A program made the position numbers and the translations under genes. This document shows, one piece after another, positions 1 to 13,113 of a stretch of DNA of 64,000 nucleotides. Source of the DNA: Ecdyonurus torrentis (lineage: Eukaryota; Arthropoda; Insecta; Ephemeroptera; Heptageniidae); NCBI GenBank assembly GCA_949318235.1, contig OX439127.1, forward strand, positions 17,097,673-17,161,672. Direction: 5' to 3'. Each line of letters begins with the position of its first letter. Position 1 is the stretch's first letter. The notes below the pieces were generated by a model. The model did not search any database. It was given only the letters and a program-made list of their open reading frames with translations, and was not told where the DNA came from.

Positions 1-314
1 GTACACATCTTGAACATATTGACTAGAAAAGCCACCCTACTATGTGTCACTTTGAAGGTGAGAACGAATCGTTTCGTTTTATACAAAATAGAAAATCCTT
101 AGGAATGCTACTTTCCTACATTTATGCCTGTTACAATAAAATAATAATAGGGGGAAATGTATATTTTCATTTTCCACGTTCACTTTTGTTAATTTTATTT
201 TGTAGGCGATCGCGTAGTTTTATATTGCTCTGAATCATATTTTTATCTTGCGACAATGAAGTGTGAATTTTGAAATAATAGATATTATAATTTTGTTTCT
301 TCTTTTGTTTTCAG

Positions 315-376
315 GTGTGCTGATGGATACATGGGCCAACGCTGCGAGTTCAAAGATCTCGACGGATCGTATCTGC
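315..376 (+). CDS. spi: spi-like exon: end of EGF domain
   Basis: A tttgttttcag acceptor precedes the exon and gtaagt follows. It encodes CADGYMGQRCEFKDLDGSYL, holding EGF cysteines 5 and 6, and ends one base into a codon. The GxRC pattern is typical of the EGF C-loop. Confidence 0.5.
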
Positions 377-2242
377 GTAAGTGTGCTCTATTGTGGGAAC
401 ATAGTAATAAGAAACATTCTCAGCTATATAACGTGGAAAATTAAATTAATTTACAATGTATAGCTGTAAAATAAAGATGGCATTATATTGTATTAATCAA
501 GGCTGAAACTAATCATTTTTTTTATTGTTATTATTATTTTTATCGTTTGTGTTGTGTGAAATATTTTAACTCAATATTAACTTTCAAAGTGATAGGAGGT
601 AACTGATTTAGCCTATATTAGGGGACTGGGAACAACGATAAGTAAATATTAACGCCCTAAAGTATGATAGAAATTAACCCCGCGCAGCATATATTATACT
701 TTCCATGCCAAGAAAAAGGAGGGGGAAATAATAGTAATAATCAAAGAAAGAAGGGAAAGAAAAAAAAAAAAAAAAAAAAAAACGAAAAATTAATTAATTA
801 TTAAAAAAATAAAATTAAGTTCACAATTTAAGGAATAGGTGCAGTTCTCTGTTAGTTACAGACAAAGTTGGGGGAAACAAGGACTAATTATATAATAGTT
901 AACATATAGCATGAATTTGGTTGGCTCCTATATTGAGTCTTATTGGTGGATGTTTGATTTATATCATTTTGTTTGTTTTACAGCTTCCCGTCAGAAGGTA
1001 ATGCTGGAGAAAGCAAGCATTGCAGGTGGTGCAACCATCGCTACTATCCTGGTGGTCGTCGTCTTCATGGCAATATACATCCACCGGCAGAGGCGGAGGA
1101 AAGAGATGAGGACAAGGTAGGTTCCCAGCATTGAAACATTGCTTGCACACTACCTCAGAAACTTGCACGACACACACACATAAACACAAAACTGACTTTA
1201 TTACATCTTGAGGTCCTTCGCATTTTATCCTACTAACTGTGGCGTTACTCTCTCTTGGGTTTGATTCTAATAAACTTACTTGAATTTCATACCACTGTCA
1301 CTACTTCTTATTCTAAAACATATGCCATCATAGCCCACGTTTTGTCATGGACTTTTGTTCTGCTTTCCTGCTTTGCTTTGAATATGCCAAATGCCAATAT
1401 TAACTACTCTTTTTAATATAAATAAACGCACCCAATTCTTCTTAAATAACCTTTTTTTTTTTCTTTTAACTGAGAGGGAGCAAGTTCATTGCTTTACTTG
1501 TTCTTTCATGACTTTATTATTATTATTTGGGTACCTAGGTTAAGGTCCATGCTTTAATGTTATTCACCACCATTAACGTATTTCTAATAAGTTAATAATA
1601 CTGACTGTTTGGTATCCGTCCAGCTCTGTGGATGGCCCAAGTCCTCGTGATGTAGAGCGACGACCATTCAGCCGTTATCCACCTCCCCACTTTCACATGG
1701 ACAGCGTGGTGGCCCACTCCACAGCTCCCTCTCATACTAGTGTAAGTTGCTTACCAAAGCTGCCCCTAACATCCATGTACATTTGCACAGTTTACACGTT
1801 AGTCAGGTAGAAAGTCCAGTGCTGTGCTACAGTAATTTTTTTCTCACTCAAATGAAAAATCAAGTAAGTTTATTAGTATTAAGCCACTGTAAGTCGTGGG
1901 AAGGCTATAAATCAAATTTGTTAGCAGCTTGTGAACAATAATGTTGGTAATTAGTAATTACTAAATATGGGACCTCTTGCTGTGGATATTGACTATTTAG
2001 TGAAACGTTTCTTACAGATTTTTTTTTATTTGATTTTTTTTATTATTATTACTTTTTTTTTTTTTTTTTTTTCTTTTTTAGTTCTCACATTTTTTTTACT
2101 TTGTTATACAGCCAATTTGAATACTAAAGTGTTGTTTACGTTTCAGATTGGTAGTGTAAACCTGGAGAGGGCGAGTGGCATGACTGCGCCTCCACCTATG
2201 GTGCTGCTCCCCCCTAGTTCTGTGCACAAGCAGGAGGCCTAG
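315..2242 (+). CDS. spi: Spitz/Keren-like transmembrane EGF ligand, 3' part (4 coding exons)
   Basis: Coding exons are 315-376, 984-1116, 1624-1741 and 2147-2242, joined by GT-AG introns with consistent phases (1, 2/0, 0), giving 135 C-terminal residues. The first exon ends an EGF domain with its last two cysteines (CADGYMGQRC). It is followed by a juxtamembrane stretch reading YLP, VMLEKASIAGGA, then a membrane segment (about ILVVVVFMAIYI) and a basic stop-transfer run HRQRRRKE. The MLEKASIA block next to the membrane is what I recall from Drosophila Spitz, an EGF-receptor ligand released from its membrane anchor by Rhomboid proteases. The small residues at the start of the membrane segment (ASIAGGA) fit a Rhomboid substrate. 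The cytoplasmic tail of about 80 residues is rich in Pro, His and Ser. The signal peptide and most of the EGF domain lie upstream of the window. Spi and Keren cannot be told apart from this part. Confidence 0.5.
984..1116 (+). CDS. spi: spi-like exon: juxtamembrane and membrane segment
   Basis: The acceptor is tttgttttacag and the donor gtaggt. The exon completes a Pro codon, then encodes the Spitz-like MLEKASIA block, a hydrophobic segment of about 20 residues and the basic cytoplasmic anchor. It ends two bases into a Ser codon. Confidence 0.5.
1624..1741 (+). CDS. spi: spi-like exon: cytoplasmic tail
   Basis: The acceptor is ggtatccgtccag and the donor gtaagt. It encodes a Pro/His/Arg-rich intracellular stretch (including RRPFSRYPPPHFHMD) and ends in phase 0. 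The call rests on frame continuity between neighbours rather than on recognised homology of this segment. Confidence 0.5.
2147..2242 (+). CDS. spi: spi-like terminal exon with stop
   Basis: The acceptor is gtttacgtttcag. It encodes 31 residues (ending SSVHKQEA) and a TAG stop. The tail has proline runs APPPM and LLPPSS. The following sequence starts with a TG repeat and is read as 3' UTR. Confidence 0.5.
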   Translation: MGSVNLERASGMTAPPPMVLLPPSSVHKQEA

Positions 2243-2356
2243 ACAGAAAGTGTGTGTGTGTGATTGTGTGTGACGTATATCAGTGACTATGCCTGGAGCA
2301 TGGCACAGCAGATATGCGCCACACACAAACATGTGCACACATGTTGACCCAAAACC

Positions 2357-2578
2357 AATAAAACTACAAGAAAACACCCTGACCCTTTTTCTCTCTCGCA
2401 TCTTTGTATGTATCAATCTCTGCCACCAACCTCGCAACTAGCTTGTTCCTGAGAGGCAGCTTACACAAGTCAAAATATATTTATTTCTGTAGAGGACACT
2501 GCAGTTTTCTAGTGGTGCACATATGTAATGGTGATATAGAAACTATTTTGGAAGATAACTTAAGAACTATTAAATAAA
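2357..2578 (+). other. spi: candidate polyadenylation signals of the spi-like gene
   Basis: AATAAA hexamers lie at 2357-2362 and 2573-2578, about 115 and 330 bases after the stop. AATAAA is frequent by chance in AT-rich DNA, so the true end is not fixed. Confidence 0.5.
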
Positions 2579-3301
2579 ATTAAGGTGAAATGAATATGAG
2601 TATAACATTAACGATTATTTTGGAATTTTCTAAAAATAATTGATAATATAAATATGTAATTGAAATGTGTGTGCCTTTTGTTAATAAGTGGAAACAAGTG
2701 AATGAACATTATTTAAAATGGAGAGACCAAGGCTAATAATTAAACAGAAAACAATTAACATTGGTGAGACTTGTAATATTGATTAATTACTTCATTAACA
2801 TTTTCTTGTCAATGCTCTTCGAAGAATTCATAAATATTTGTCCCTTAGGAAATGCAAGAATAATAAGTATGAACACTCAGTTGAAAATTATGGTGAGAAT
2901 CTCATTCACAGTGAGGTTTGGCATCTTTGTTAAAGGAAACAATGAGAAATAAGGGAATGCAATTTATATTTACGTATATTTAATGCTTGAAATAATTTCT
3001 TGATACTTGGCCTCAGTGTCTCATCTATTTCTGCCTATGGGAAGCATTGAACTGTAGCCAACTTTTACCTCACATTTGTTGACCTTTGGATGGCCAACTA
3101 CATTCCGAAGCAATATATTTTTTTTTCCATGACATCTCCACAATAATTCCGCTACAATTTTGTGGCTAGTGTTATACCTCCTTGAATATGATGTATTTAA
3201 AATGAGATAATGTTGATAAGAGTACGGTGTAGTGAGACAAATTTGGAATTCTACATATAGCTATTTTGAACATATAACACAGAATCTATACACTCCTTTC
3301 A

Positions 3302-3338
<37 letters not shown>

Positions 3339-4255
3339 GAACACAATGTGTTAGCTTAACTACTTCAAAAATGGATTACATACTAACCATAATATTTAAA
3401 CAATATTATTGGAGATACCCCCTCCCCCCAAACAAATAAATAAAAACAACACGTAACTAAAAGTTGTAAGCCAGCAAATAGTAAATTTACAAGAGTGGAG
3501 TTGTCTACATTGTAATTGTGATAAGTAATTAATCTTTATCTGACATTATTTATACACATTGTGACATTGTGTTTCAATAAATGTTCCTTGGGTATTTAGT
3601 TTCTTGAAATGACATGGCTAGATAGGCTGAAATTAGGGTGGGAGGGAGAAGAGGGCATGTGAAAGAGCGAGAGAGAGACAGTAGCGGTCAGTCTTGGGAA
3701 ATCAGAATGGCTAATTCAACTTTTTTTTTTCCACTATATTCTTTACATTCAAGAATTCCTATGCAATAAGTCAATAAAATATTAATTTTCATACCATCAA
3801 TTTTCAGTGTTAGAAAATGAGGGTCATTAGAATAATAAGTTTGCATGTTCTGCATGCGTTAAAAATTATGAGCCAGTTGTCAAAACTGGTACAATTATTC
3901 ATATTTTTCACCAAAACAATCTTATGCTTAGTTTGTGTATGTATATAATGTAATGTAATTTGTATCCTGTGGGATAGAAATTTTGAAATAATTGAGGCCA
4001 AATATTTCAACTTTAAAAGTAATGAATATATACGGCAGAGCAAAATTGTACGCAACTTTCCTTAATTTGTATATTATGTAGATATAACTTTTCACTGTTC
4101 ATGTAATATACCCATGTACAAATTTGCCATAGAAAAAAAAATGTCACTAATTTGTACTTTGGTTCCTAACTTATGTTAAATACATTCTGATTATTTTGCA
4201 GTCGTATAAACCTAACACAATGTGGTGATAATTATAAATAACCTCATTATTGCAT

Positions 4256-4295
<40 letters not shown>

Positions 4296-4623
4296 CCTTC
4301 TCTCTTCTTCTTCCTCCCTCTGTTCATTAATTTTTTATGCGTTGTCAAAAAATATAGATGTAGCATTTGTGAGACAGCATAAGAAAATCCTTGTTTATAA
4401 TTCATAAGATTTCTCAGCCAAAGATTAAGTGTTAAAGAATTATGAGGATTTTTATATTATTACCATTTATTGAAAAGGTGCACTGCAGTTGTTGATGGCA
4501 TCAATACTTGCTCTGGCGTTGACTTTTTCTGATAAATATAAGGAAATATTGTCCACATATAGATTCAATCAATCATCACTTGTAACTGCCAATGGCCATC
4601 ACTGAGAGGAAAATAATTAAAAT

Positions 4624-4626
<3 letters not shown>

Positions 4627-4707
<81 letters not shown>
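4627..4707. repeat. (TG)n(TA)n compound microsatellite
   Basis: About 13 TG units run directly into a long TA tract, then a short CA tail. Reading frames through it on both strands are low-complexity shadows. Confidence 0.5.
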
Positions 4708-4715
<8 letters not shown>

Positions 4716-4938
4716 TACATAATATATACATATATAGTGAAAAAGAACACAAATTGATTGTTGTAGTGTTTCGAAAGAAAATATTAACATTTTCGTCATG
4801 TGTCTAGAACTCAAAAGAGCACAGTATAGTGAATAGCTCAAATATATATATTTAAACAAACAAGTTTCAAGCAGTAACTATAATTAAAATTATGTTATGA
4901 GTACATAAGAGGTCATTAGTTATTCACTGAAAGTGTCA

Positions 4939-4973
<35 letters not shown>

Positions 4974-5387
4974 GAAAAAGATTGATAAAAACTAATGTAT
5001 GTGTGCCTTGCAAATAATTTGATTCTCTGCAAAATCAGGGTAATTTAGTAGCATTAAGTCACCGTGGTTATGATGAGAGGACAAAGGTAATATTTTGCTT
5101 TGCCCTGTGAATATGGTTTCCAAAAGCAAGAGTTACAGCAAAGTGTGACAGAATGTATGTTTGCCTTAAGACCTAAGCTGTCTTTCACAGCTCGAACTGT
5201 ATGACGTGGGGCTCAGTCACTCTTATAGTGATTCCATTTACTTTTCATTTTTTTTTATATATATATATTTATAATTATATAAATGGAAAAAATATATATT
5301 TTTTAAATGTCTTTAATTATTTTGAGCACCATAAGTGCCTCTGTATTCGAGTTTTAAACCTTTTTCTGCTTGTTCTTATTTGTGTTG

Positions 5388-5425
<38 letters not shown>

Positions 5426-5527
5426 TAATTTCTTTAACTTAATGTCTATTATTTATTGCATGCTGTGATCAAGTAAGTTTTGAACCTCATAAGAAAATAA
5501 AAAGTATTTCCTAATAAGAAATTAAAA

Positions 5528-5571
<44 letters not shown>

Positions 5572-7960
5572 GTAAACGTAATGAATTTTTTTTAATCAAA
5601 AATGTTTTGTCACATTTCATTCATTAAATTCATGTCTGCTCTTGATTTTAACTATAATTTTGCGTTCATTCATTTTTAAACGTTGTTGTTTTTTTTCTTT
5701 ACTGATACATCTCTTAAAAAAATTAAATTAACCATTTAATATTTCTTATTTACTTCATTTTTTTATAGTAAATTATAACCATGGTGATTAAAATTGATAA
5801 AAAGGTGCATTTAAAAACAATTTTTTTAAATTTATTTGTACACATGACAAGTCACTTAAAAAGGCTGCTATAGACATGGCAAGTAGGGGGGAAATAAACA
5901 GACTTGTAATCTACTATCAACTACTATCTTTGCATCATCTTACATTCAGGAATAATAATTGTATTATTATTTTTTGCTAATTTTCTTCTATATGATATAA
6001 AATAAGCAAAAATATTCTTAAATTATATAATGTGTATTTAAAAAATATATATATATATTAATAAAAAAAAATCAAAATAATATGTGAAAATTTGTGGCAA
6101 ACAAACAATATAGGTATACTTGCCAATCTAAATTTGTTTCACACATACATTCATTTGCCGATTATTTTATGTAAATCATTTCAATGTGAAACTATATTGA
6201 TCCATGATCATTTCTTCATACACAATTGCAAAATTATCATCTTCATCCCCTCCATTTGCTCGACTTGTTTGTATGTCATATGCTTATATTTATTAACTAT
6301 TCATTGACCTCCCCCTTTTTTTTAACTGTCATTGCAACATCCAAATTGTATAGGGTAATCAAACATTTTTTTTTGTCATAAAAGTAGTAGTAAAGATAGA
6401 AAAAAAAAGTCTTTATGGTTATAATTTTATATTTTTCATTTTCACAAATGAGTATAAGGTTACACACATCCAAACACATACACATTCACTTTCACAGCCA
6501 GTTTGACTAGTGATTGCTAAGTAACATACCCATAATGACAAAATTTTCTGCTACTTGAAACAAGCATATGTATGTATGTTTGTGTGTGTGTGTGTGTAAT
6601 ATATATATATATATATACTCACACACACATATGCATATATACATATACCACAATGTAACTGAGCATGTGTGGATTGCTTGAGTGTAGTTAAAATGAAAAT
6701 GTTGTATGTTGTTAATTCATATCCTCTATTGTGTTTCTATGCTATATAATGAACTACTAAGGGCAAATTGGCATGTTCAATATTGCAGTAATGCATGTAT
6801 CTTCATCCAAATCATTTTGTACCCTGATTGAACATTATCTGTACCCTCACTACAATACAGAAAGCCCAAGAAATCCTTGATAGGAATTTCACGTGGAAGA
6901 AAGATACCAATTATTTTTGCTACTATGGAAGGTAGTGCCCCACATTGATCATTATCTTAAATCTGAATGTGAAATTAACTGCAAAGATTCATTGGGGCTT
7001 ACTGTGTAGATCATTCATGAAATTCATTAACAAATCAACTGTTTGTCATAAAAAAAATCGGTAAAATAAAGTTTCTTTAAGAGTAAAAACGAGTTTTAAA
7101 AATATTTAGAATTCAAACTTTTTTTATATGTATGTTCTTCATAATTGGGATAATGTGCATTCAGACTACTAATATTAATAAAAAATTACTTGGATTGCAA
7201 ACATTATCAAATCATTTATGTTTTATAATCAATATATGTACCATATTGTAACATCATCTCTTGTAACCACAAAAAAAAATAATAATAAAACATTAAAAAA
7301 ATATATATATAAACTATTTGCTTCTGGCTAATAATTGTAAAATAACTATCGAAGTGGGACATAAATTAAAAATGTACAGATGTTTACAAAAATGGGTCAT
7401 TTTTAGACGTGAATTAAAGTTGCAAGATACCATACATTATTTTAAAATTTAGAAATCTATTTTTCAAATTAAAATTTGGTGAATTAGTTGTTTTGCGAGG
7501 AGTAAAAATGTGAGAATGTTGCCCAATTTATTTTTGCAATTTTGGTCAGCAATAATAAAAAGACTATCCATTTTGTCCTCAAAGGGCAGCAGTTAACAAA
7601 TGTTATTGTTTGTTATTGTTATCAAAAATTTTATTATTATTTTCTTTTTTGGTAATGAATGGATTAGGGAGACAAACATTTTGTGGTATTTGAAATGCGT
7701 TAGAATAATTGGATACAAATAGAACATTTGCAATCTCTGTCAAAAAATTTTTTGCTTTTGTTGAAAAATTTGTACGCAGAGAAAAAAAGTGCATTTTTGC
7801 TCCTTTCAAATTAACAAGCTGAATGAATTGATTTTTTAAAGAAAAAGAAAAGTTAAGAGGTCTCAGTTTCCATTTAATGTATTGTATCATAACTTGAAAA
7901 AAAAAAAAAAAAATTTAGAGCTTGTTTTAATCACTTCTAAAATATGTCCCATTTTTCTTT

Positions 7961-7993
<33 letters not shown>

Positions 7994-8380
7994 AAACACT
8001 TTGTGTATGTAAAAAAATGAAATTTAGGGTAAAATATAAAAAAATAAAAATAAAAAAAAAAGAAGAAAAAAAAGAAATGAAATGAAAATTGTTATCCCAT
8101 TATACATATTATTTTAATGATGAGTTACAAAATCGTCATTTAAAAAAGAAAAATGTTTATAATAATAAATAAATACATAGTAAAATAAAATATTTGATAT
8201 TGATTTTTATTTTCAAATGTGACACCCTTTCCCATTTATCTATGTTTTTAACAATATTTGCACTGTACCTATAGTCAATTTAATGGTTAATATGCTCTGG
8301 CATGCCGAGGATCAGCACTCGGTATATTAGGTATATATCTATCCTGTGCGCTGGCTGGACTTGTAAACCAACTAGTATAC

Positions 8381-8382
<2 letters not shown>

Positions 8383-8415
<33 letters not shown>
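8383..8415 (+). repeat. 33-base poly-G tract
   Basis: An uninterrupted run of G next to a CRE-bearing hairpin. Such G runs can form quadruplexes and are hard to sequence, so the exact length may be uncertain. Confidence 0.5.
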
Positions 8416-8423
8416 CTCACTAG

Positions 8424-8497
8424 CAGCTGTGACGTCACGCGTTCTGGAAAAAGCAATGTTAATCTTATGGGCAAACGATTCACGTGACGTCACAACA
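8424..8497. repeat. short hairpin carrying two TGACGTCA palindromes
   Basis: TGACGTCA occurs at 8430-8437 and 8485-8492. The flanks are complementary (GCTGTGACGTCACG against CGTGACGTCACAACAGC), giving an imperfect hairpin. TGACGTCA is the CREB/ATF consensus. Whether it regulates gene 2, about 1 kb downstream, is unknown. Confidence 0.5.
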
Positions 8498-9399
8498 GCC
8501 TTATGAGTCCCCCTGTAGTATACCTACCCCTATTGGGATAACTGAACCACCGGCTATAATAACTTCAGGTTATGTGTGTTAAGCTAATAAGGTTGTCTAC
8601 AAAGTTAATTCATAATTGAGTGAGCCTAAATACGGCTACATAAGTGCGTGGTATTGTCGACTGATGATGTCTCAAAGTGCTAAACAGTGCTAAAACATGA
8701 CATTTACATGTGCGTTGTAGAGGCAGGCCTGAAGGCAGTTACACCAGCACTTAATAATATATTAATTGTCCATAGCAATGAGTGCTTATGTTGTAAGTCA
8801 TAAGAAAAAAAAAAAAGAAAGAGAGAGAGAGAGAAGGTTTGAGCTGTACAGGGTACAGGCCTAGCAATAGGAGCTCAAAGGAATGTGATGTTTTGGGCCT
8901 GTAGGTTTCTGGTAAAAGTAGCCGCATCTCATTTATAACCAGACTGGAAAGTCCGTCCTGGCCCACCTCCATAAAGGAGATTGTGGCGTCAAAGATGTAT
9001 CGTGTCATATTCTATATCAACATGCAGTATACATTGTATTTTATATTTCAGGTATATGTGCTCTACTGTAGAAAAATACAAATTCTGTACAGCTCGCTAT
9101 AAAAAAAAACTATGCACCTTGAAATAGATATAGTGTCATTCCATATAAAAATATTATATTATCGCATATAAATTAAAATCAATTTACAGTATATAAAAAT
9201 ACTGCTTGTCTTATTGTACAGCATGCATTATAACCAAATGAATTATGATATAATTGAACATTTACATAGACCAGGACCAGACACGCAAGACAGACCAGCC
9301 ACGAAAACACCAAAGCCCATATTGTGCCAAAGCAAACCAAAACCAAAGTTTGAAATTTGAATACAGTTTGAATAGGATTTTTTTGTAATGGAGCGCAGT

Positions 9400-9520
9400 C
9401 GTGTGATTGGCTGATTGGCTTGGCTGAAAGTTTTTTTATTGGTGGTTTTATACATACATACACATACAATTCAATCGGGTAAGATCGGGACCGAAACGAA
9501 ATCTTGCGAAACTTGCATTA
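9400..9520 (+). promoter_or_regulatory. candidate promoter of the unrecognised gene at 9570
   Basis: Three ATTGG motifs (reverse CCAAT) lie at 9406-9410, 9414-9418 and 9438-9442, just upstream of a CpG-containing segment unlike the surrounding AT-rich DNA. There is no clear TATA box at a suitable distance. Clustered CCAAT boxes suggest an NF-Y-type, TATA-less promoter. The start site itself is not visible. Confidence 0.5.
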
Positions 9521-9553
9521 ATGGCGGCGCCCACGGCTCCCACGGCGGGCTAG
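9521..9553 (+). other. upstream ORF of 10 codons (MAAPTAPTAG)
   Basis: An ATG in the context TTAATGGCGGC opens a 10-codon ORF that stops 16 bases before the proposed main start. It is in a different frame from the main ORF. If transcribed, it could reduce translation of the main ORF. The same bases also resemble a YY1 site (AATGGCGGC), so the ATG may instead be a promoter motif. Confidence 0.5.
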
Positions 9554-9569
9554 TGTTAGAGTTTTGAAG

Positions 9570-9586
9570 ATGAAATGGTCCGAATG
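9570..9586 (+). CDS. gene 2 exon 1 (start codon, 5 codons plus 2 bases)
   Basis: ATG AAA TGG TCC GAA TG is followed by a gtatgt donor. It joins the next exon to make a Cys codon without breaking the frame. The upstream in-frame stop at 9519-9521 makes this the first possible start in this exon. The tiny exon could be coincidental; the alternative start is an ATG inside exon 2. Confidence 0.5.
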
Positions 9587-11211
9587 GTATGTACCGTAGC
9601 CGTCGTCCAGCGTCGTCACTATAGTTGATCAATGCTTAATTGTTTCATATTGTTTAACAAGTAACATGAAGTTGGCCGCTGGTTTCGTTAGAGGATTTGG
9701 GGTGTATAACATATCCTTAGAGTATGTTTATGTTTGTAAATGTATAATAATGTCTAATTTCAATGTGCATACAGACAAAAAGTAATAATAAAACCAGCTG
9801 TTGCTAATACACCGGTGCGTTGAGGCGGGTTAGTTTTGAGGTATTTAATAGCATGGATTGATCAGACCCAATTTTATATTACAGTATTATAGCATCATTT
9901 CTTCCTCATTGATTAAAAAGCTGTCTCTTTTTGTGATTTTGTGTCTTATACTTTTTACAACAGCCTTTTCATTCGATGCCGATACATGTATGTATGTACA
10001 TAAATGCATAATAATGTATGTCTTAAAATGTACATATGACAATGTGTACAATATATGTACACGCAGTGGATACATTCTTGTATGTTGTGTGAATATAATA
10101 ATATGTATATGATGTTGTATGTATGTATAATTACATACGTATCATATAATGTAATGAAGAGACAGAAATTTTGTCTTTATATAATCTTTAATCAACCAAA
10201 ATATACTTCGGATATAGTCCATTGCTATAATCACTGTTGCATTTGAATACGATGGGGACCCTTTTTTGCTACAGGTGTATGTATAGTGCGGCTGAAAAAA
10301 AAAATCGTACTTCCTCCGCTATAACTTAGATGTGTATTATTTATAAAAAAAGTACTGCACAAATTAATTTATGTTTCATATTTTGAAAATATTTTTAGAT
10401 ATGTACATACATTTTGATATTATTAAACAAACTAATAAATGAAACCATATGTAAATTAGTGACGAGTCAGATTTATGTCTACACTAAACAGATGCAATAA
10501 CCTAGTTTTATGTAGGGATAGAGGATAAATCCCGGAAAATGATATCATATATCATACAATATCATATTCCAATACGCGGCGGGCGATGCACCGGCGAGGG
10601 TACGTTGGCCTTGCGATCAAAGTTTAATTAATAATTGCATGCATATAGTTTATGTGCCGAACTTCTGCGCATATTGTAGGGAAATGCTCTCTATATTAAA
10701 TTCTAAATCAAAAAATAATCTTTACACATCTCATAATTATTTCTAAACTAACCATATTAGGAAATTCAGTGATTATAACGCCCGGCCATGAATGTCAGCC
10801 CTTCATAATTAATATTGCTGGAGTTAGTCGAGCTAGCATTCACTAGAATAAGTGACTTTTGCTTCAGACAAGTGAAAATATACATATCTTACATTGCATA
10901 CTAAAATAATAGGTTGTTACAATATTATAGCTGGGTAATAGGAGATAAATTTTGAAACAAAAGTGTATGAATTAGTCTAGATGTTGTTTTTTTATGGTCC
11001 TTCATTTATTTGTTTTTTATTACCGGTATTATATTCGTGCGTTTGAAGTATACCGGTAAACTGTGCTGAAATTAAAAATCAAAACAGTTTTAACATACAC
11101 GTACGTAGTACGTAACTTTTAAATTTGTTGTAGTGAATATAATTATTAAAAAAGTATATATTTGATTTTGTACTGCGGAATAGCATTTTGCTACATTTAA
11201 AATATTTTCTT

Positions 11212-11247
<36 letters not shown>

Positions 11248-12576
11248 ATACTTTTTTTTGCTCTCATTTTGAGGGCATAATATATATTATGGAGCACAGT
11301 ATAAACTGCATGTGCCACTAGTGTTGTTCGTAAACCCTGTTTTCTTGCACCAAAAAATGCGCATTCAATTTGAATAACCATAGGCGATCGTCATTTTTGG
11401 TGCAGAGAACAGGGTTTACGAACAGCATTACTGTGAATAGTTGTTATAGAGTCTAACATATTACCTTTGTCTTAGTGTGGATTGTCCTAGTCAGCCCTGT
11501 GATTTGTCAGACGACAATATGCAGGCAAATGTGCAGCACTTCTTGTTAGCTCAGAGCCCTGAGACAAGTGGGGACTTCTTGTTAGTGAGTATAAACCGTA
11601 ACATCAAATACTAACAAACCTATTATATGGTGATATGGTGTGATAAAGAGATGTATCGATTTAAAAAGTTTTTTTTTTTTTTTTTTTTTATGTAGGAGAA
11701 AATGTTTTAGCCTGGTCCGAAATTAAATGCAAGAAGCATTAATAATTCAAAGGAGTATTAGCCTATAGTTCAAGTCCCCTCCCCCCCCCCCCCCCAAAAA
11801 AAAAATAGCCATATACTTAAAAAAATCATGTCTGTACTAGCCTGTGGTCTGGAAAGCCGCAGTTCATAGCCAAGTTACCAGAAAGGATTCGTCCCGGCTC
11901 AACTCCTGCAAGGATATAATGGTGTCAATTTTGTACAGGGTACTTGCAAAATCTGTGAGAAATCTAAATGCTAATAAACGAGGAGAGAGAGGGGGGGGGG
12001 GGAGAAACTCAGTGTACAGTGGACTTAAAATAAAAGATTACCATTCAAAATTGATCAACTTTTGTGTGCCACAAAATATTATGAGTAATCGAGAGATCTC
12101 GTCTTTTTATGTAAATAATTTTGAGATGTTTGACACGAAGTTTGGAAAATAAAGACGAAGATTGACGAAGAAGAGTGATCAGGTATACTATGTTCGGAGA
12201 AAAGTAGGTTTTCTCGGGGAAGCGGAATCAGCTCTTGCCGCCACGCCGCCACATAGACTTTACCTGCCACATTCTACTCCTCCCGCGGCGGAGGGAAGTG
12301 GATCTGGCACGTGAAGTATATGAGACGGCAATAGCTGATTCCGCTTCCCCGAGAAACACTACTTTTCTCCGAACGAACTATAGATCAGCTCGAGCAGCTT
12401 CTCTAGCAAGCCAAACAAAATCCTCATGCTGCTCGTCCACTACCTTCACTTGCTTGACTCGACCTGCCTCTTTTTCTGTATTTTTTTTTCTTAGTTTCTT
12501 TTTATTTGATACTTTATGATATATGCATAGCTTAAATATTTTAAAAATTTAAAAGTAAAATGTTTTTAGGATAACA

Positions 12577-12611
<35 letters not shown>

Positions 12612-13029
12612 TTTTTTTAAATAAAACAAAAACTAAAAAAAAAAACAAAAAAAATGAGACAGTGGCAGAGATAGAGAGCAAAAGAAAGACAGGTTGAGTT
12701 TGGCAGAATGAGGATTGTTTGACTTGCTGGCGAAGCAGCTCGAACTGATCACCTGAGTGCGATAGAAGCGACTTCTCTTCTTCGTCAATCTTCGTCTTCT
12801 TTTTCCGAACTTCGTGTCACAAAATTATTTACATAAAAAGCGAGATCTCTCGTTTACTCATAATATTTTGAGGCGCGGAAAAATGGATCAAGTTTAAATG
12901 GTAATATTTAAGTCCACTGTACATCAAATAAAAATTCTGAGATGCACATTTTCAAAACTTGAATCAAAATTAAAATCAGTGAAGTGGGTTCACATGATAT
13001 GTGAAAAGATTAAATAATAATAATAATAA

Positions 13030-13113
<84 letters not shown>

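Larger units (their letters stand above)
2600..9390. other. intergenic stretch without a recognised gene
   Basis: I see no spliceable ORF of credible composition on either strand. The stretch holds poly-T tracts (4261-4295, 5391-5424, about 7966-7991), a TG-to-TA compound microsatellite (4627-4707), TA runs (5529-5568, 6600-6617), a 33-G tract at 8383-8415 and a small CRE-containing hairpin at 8424-8497. An ORF on the minus strand at 8751-9008 has a fairly protein-like middle (residues reading MEVGQDGLSSLVINEMRLLL) but no flanking support; it may be a transposon relic. Confidence 0.5.

Noticed and set aside
8287..8493. Minus-strand ORF with a poly-proline run, and poly-glycine on the other strand
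   Set aside because: It is only the translation of the 33-G tract.
8656..8700. CTGATGA followed by CTAAAC, a possible second hammerhead
   Set aside because: The GAAA core is changed and stems do not pair.
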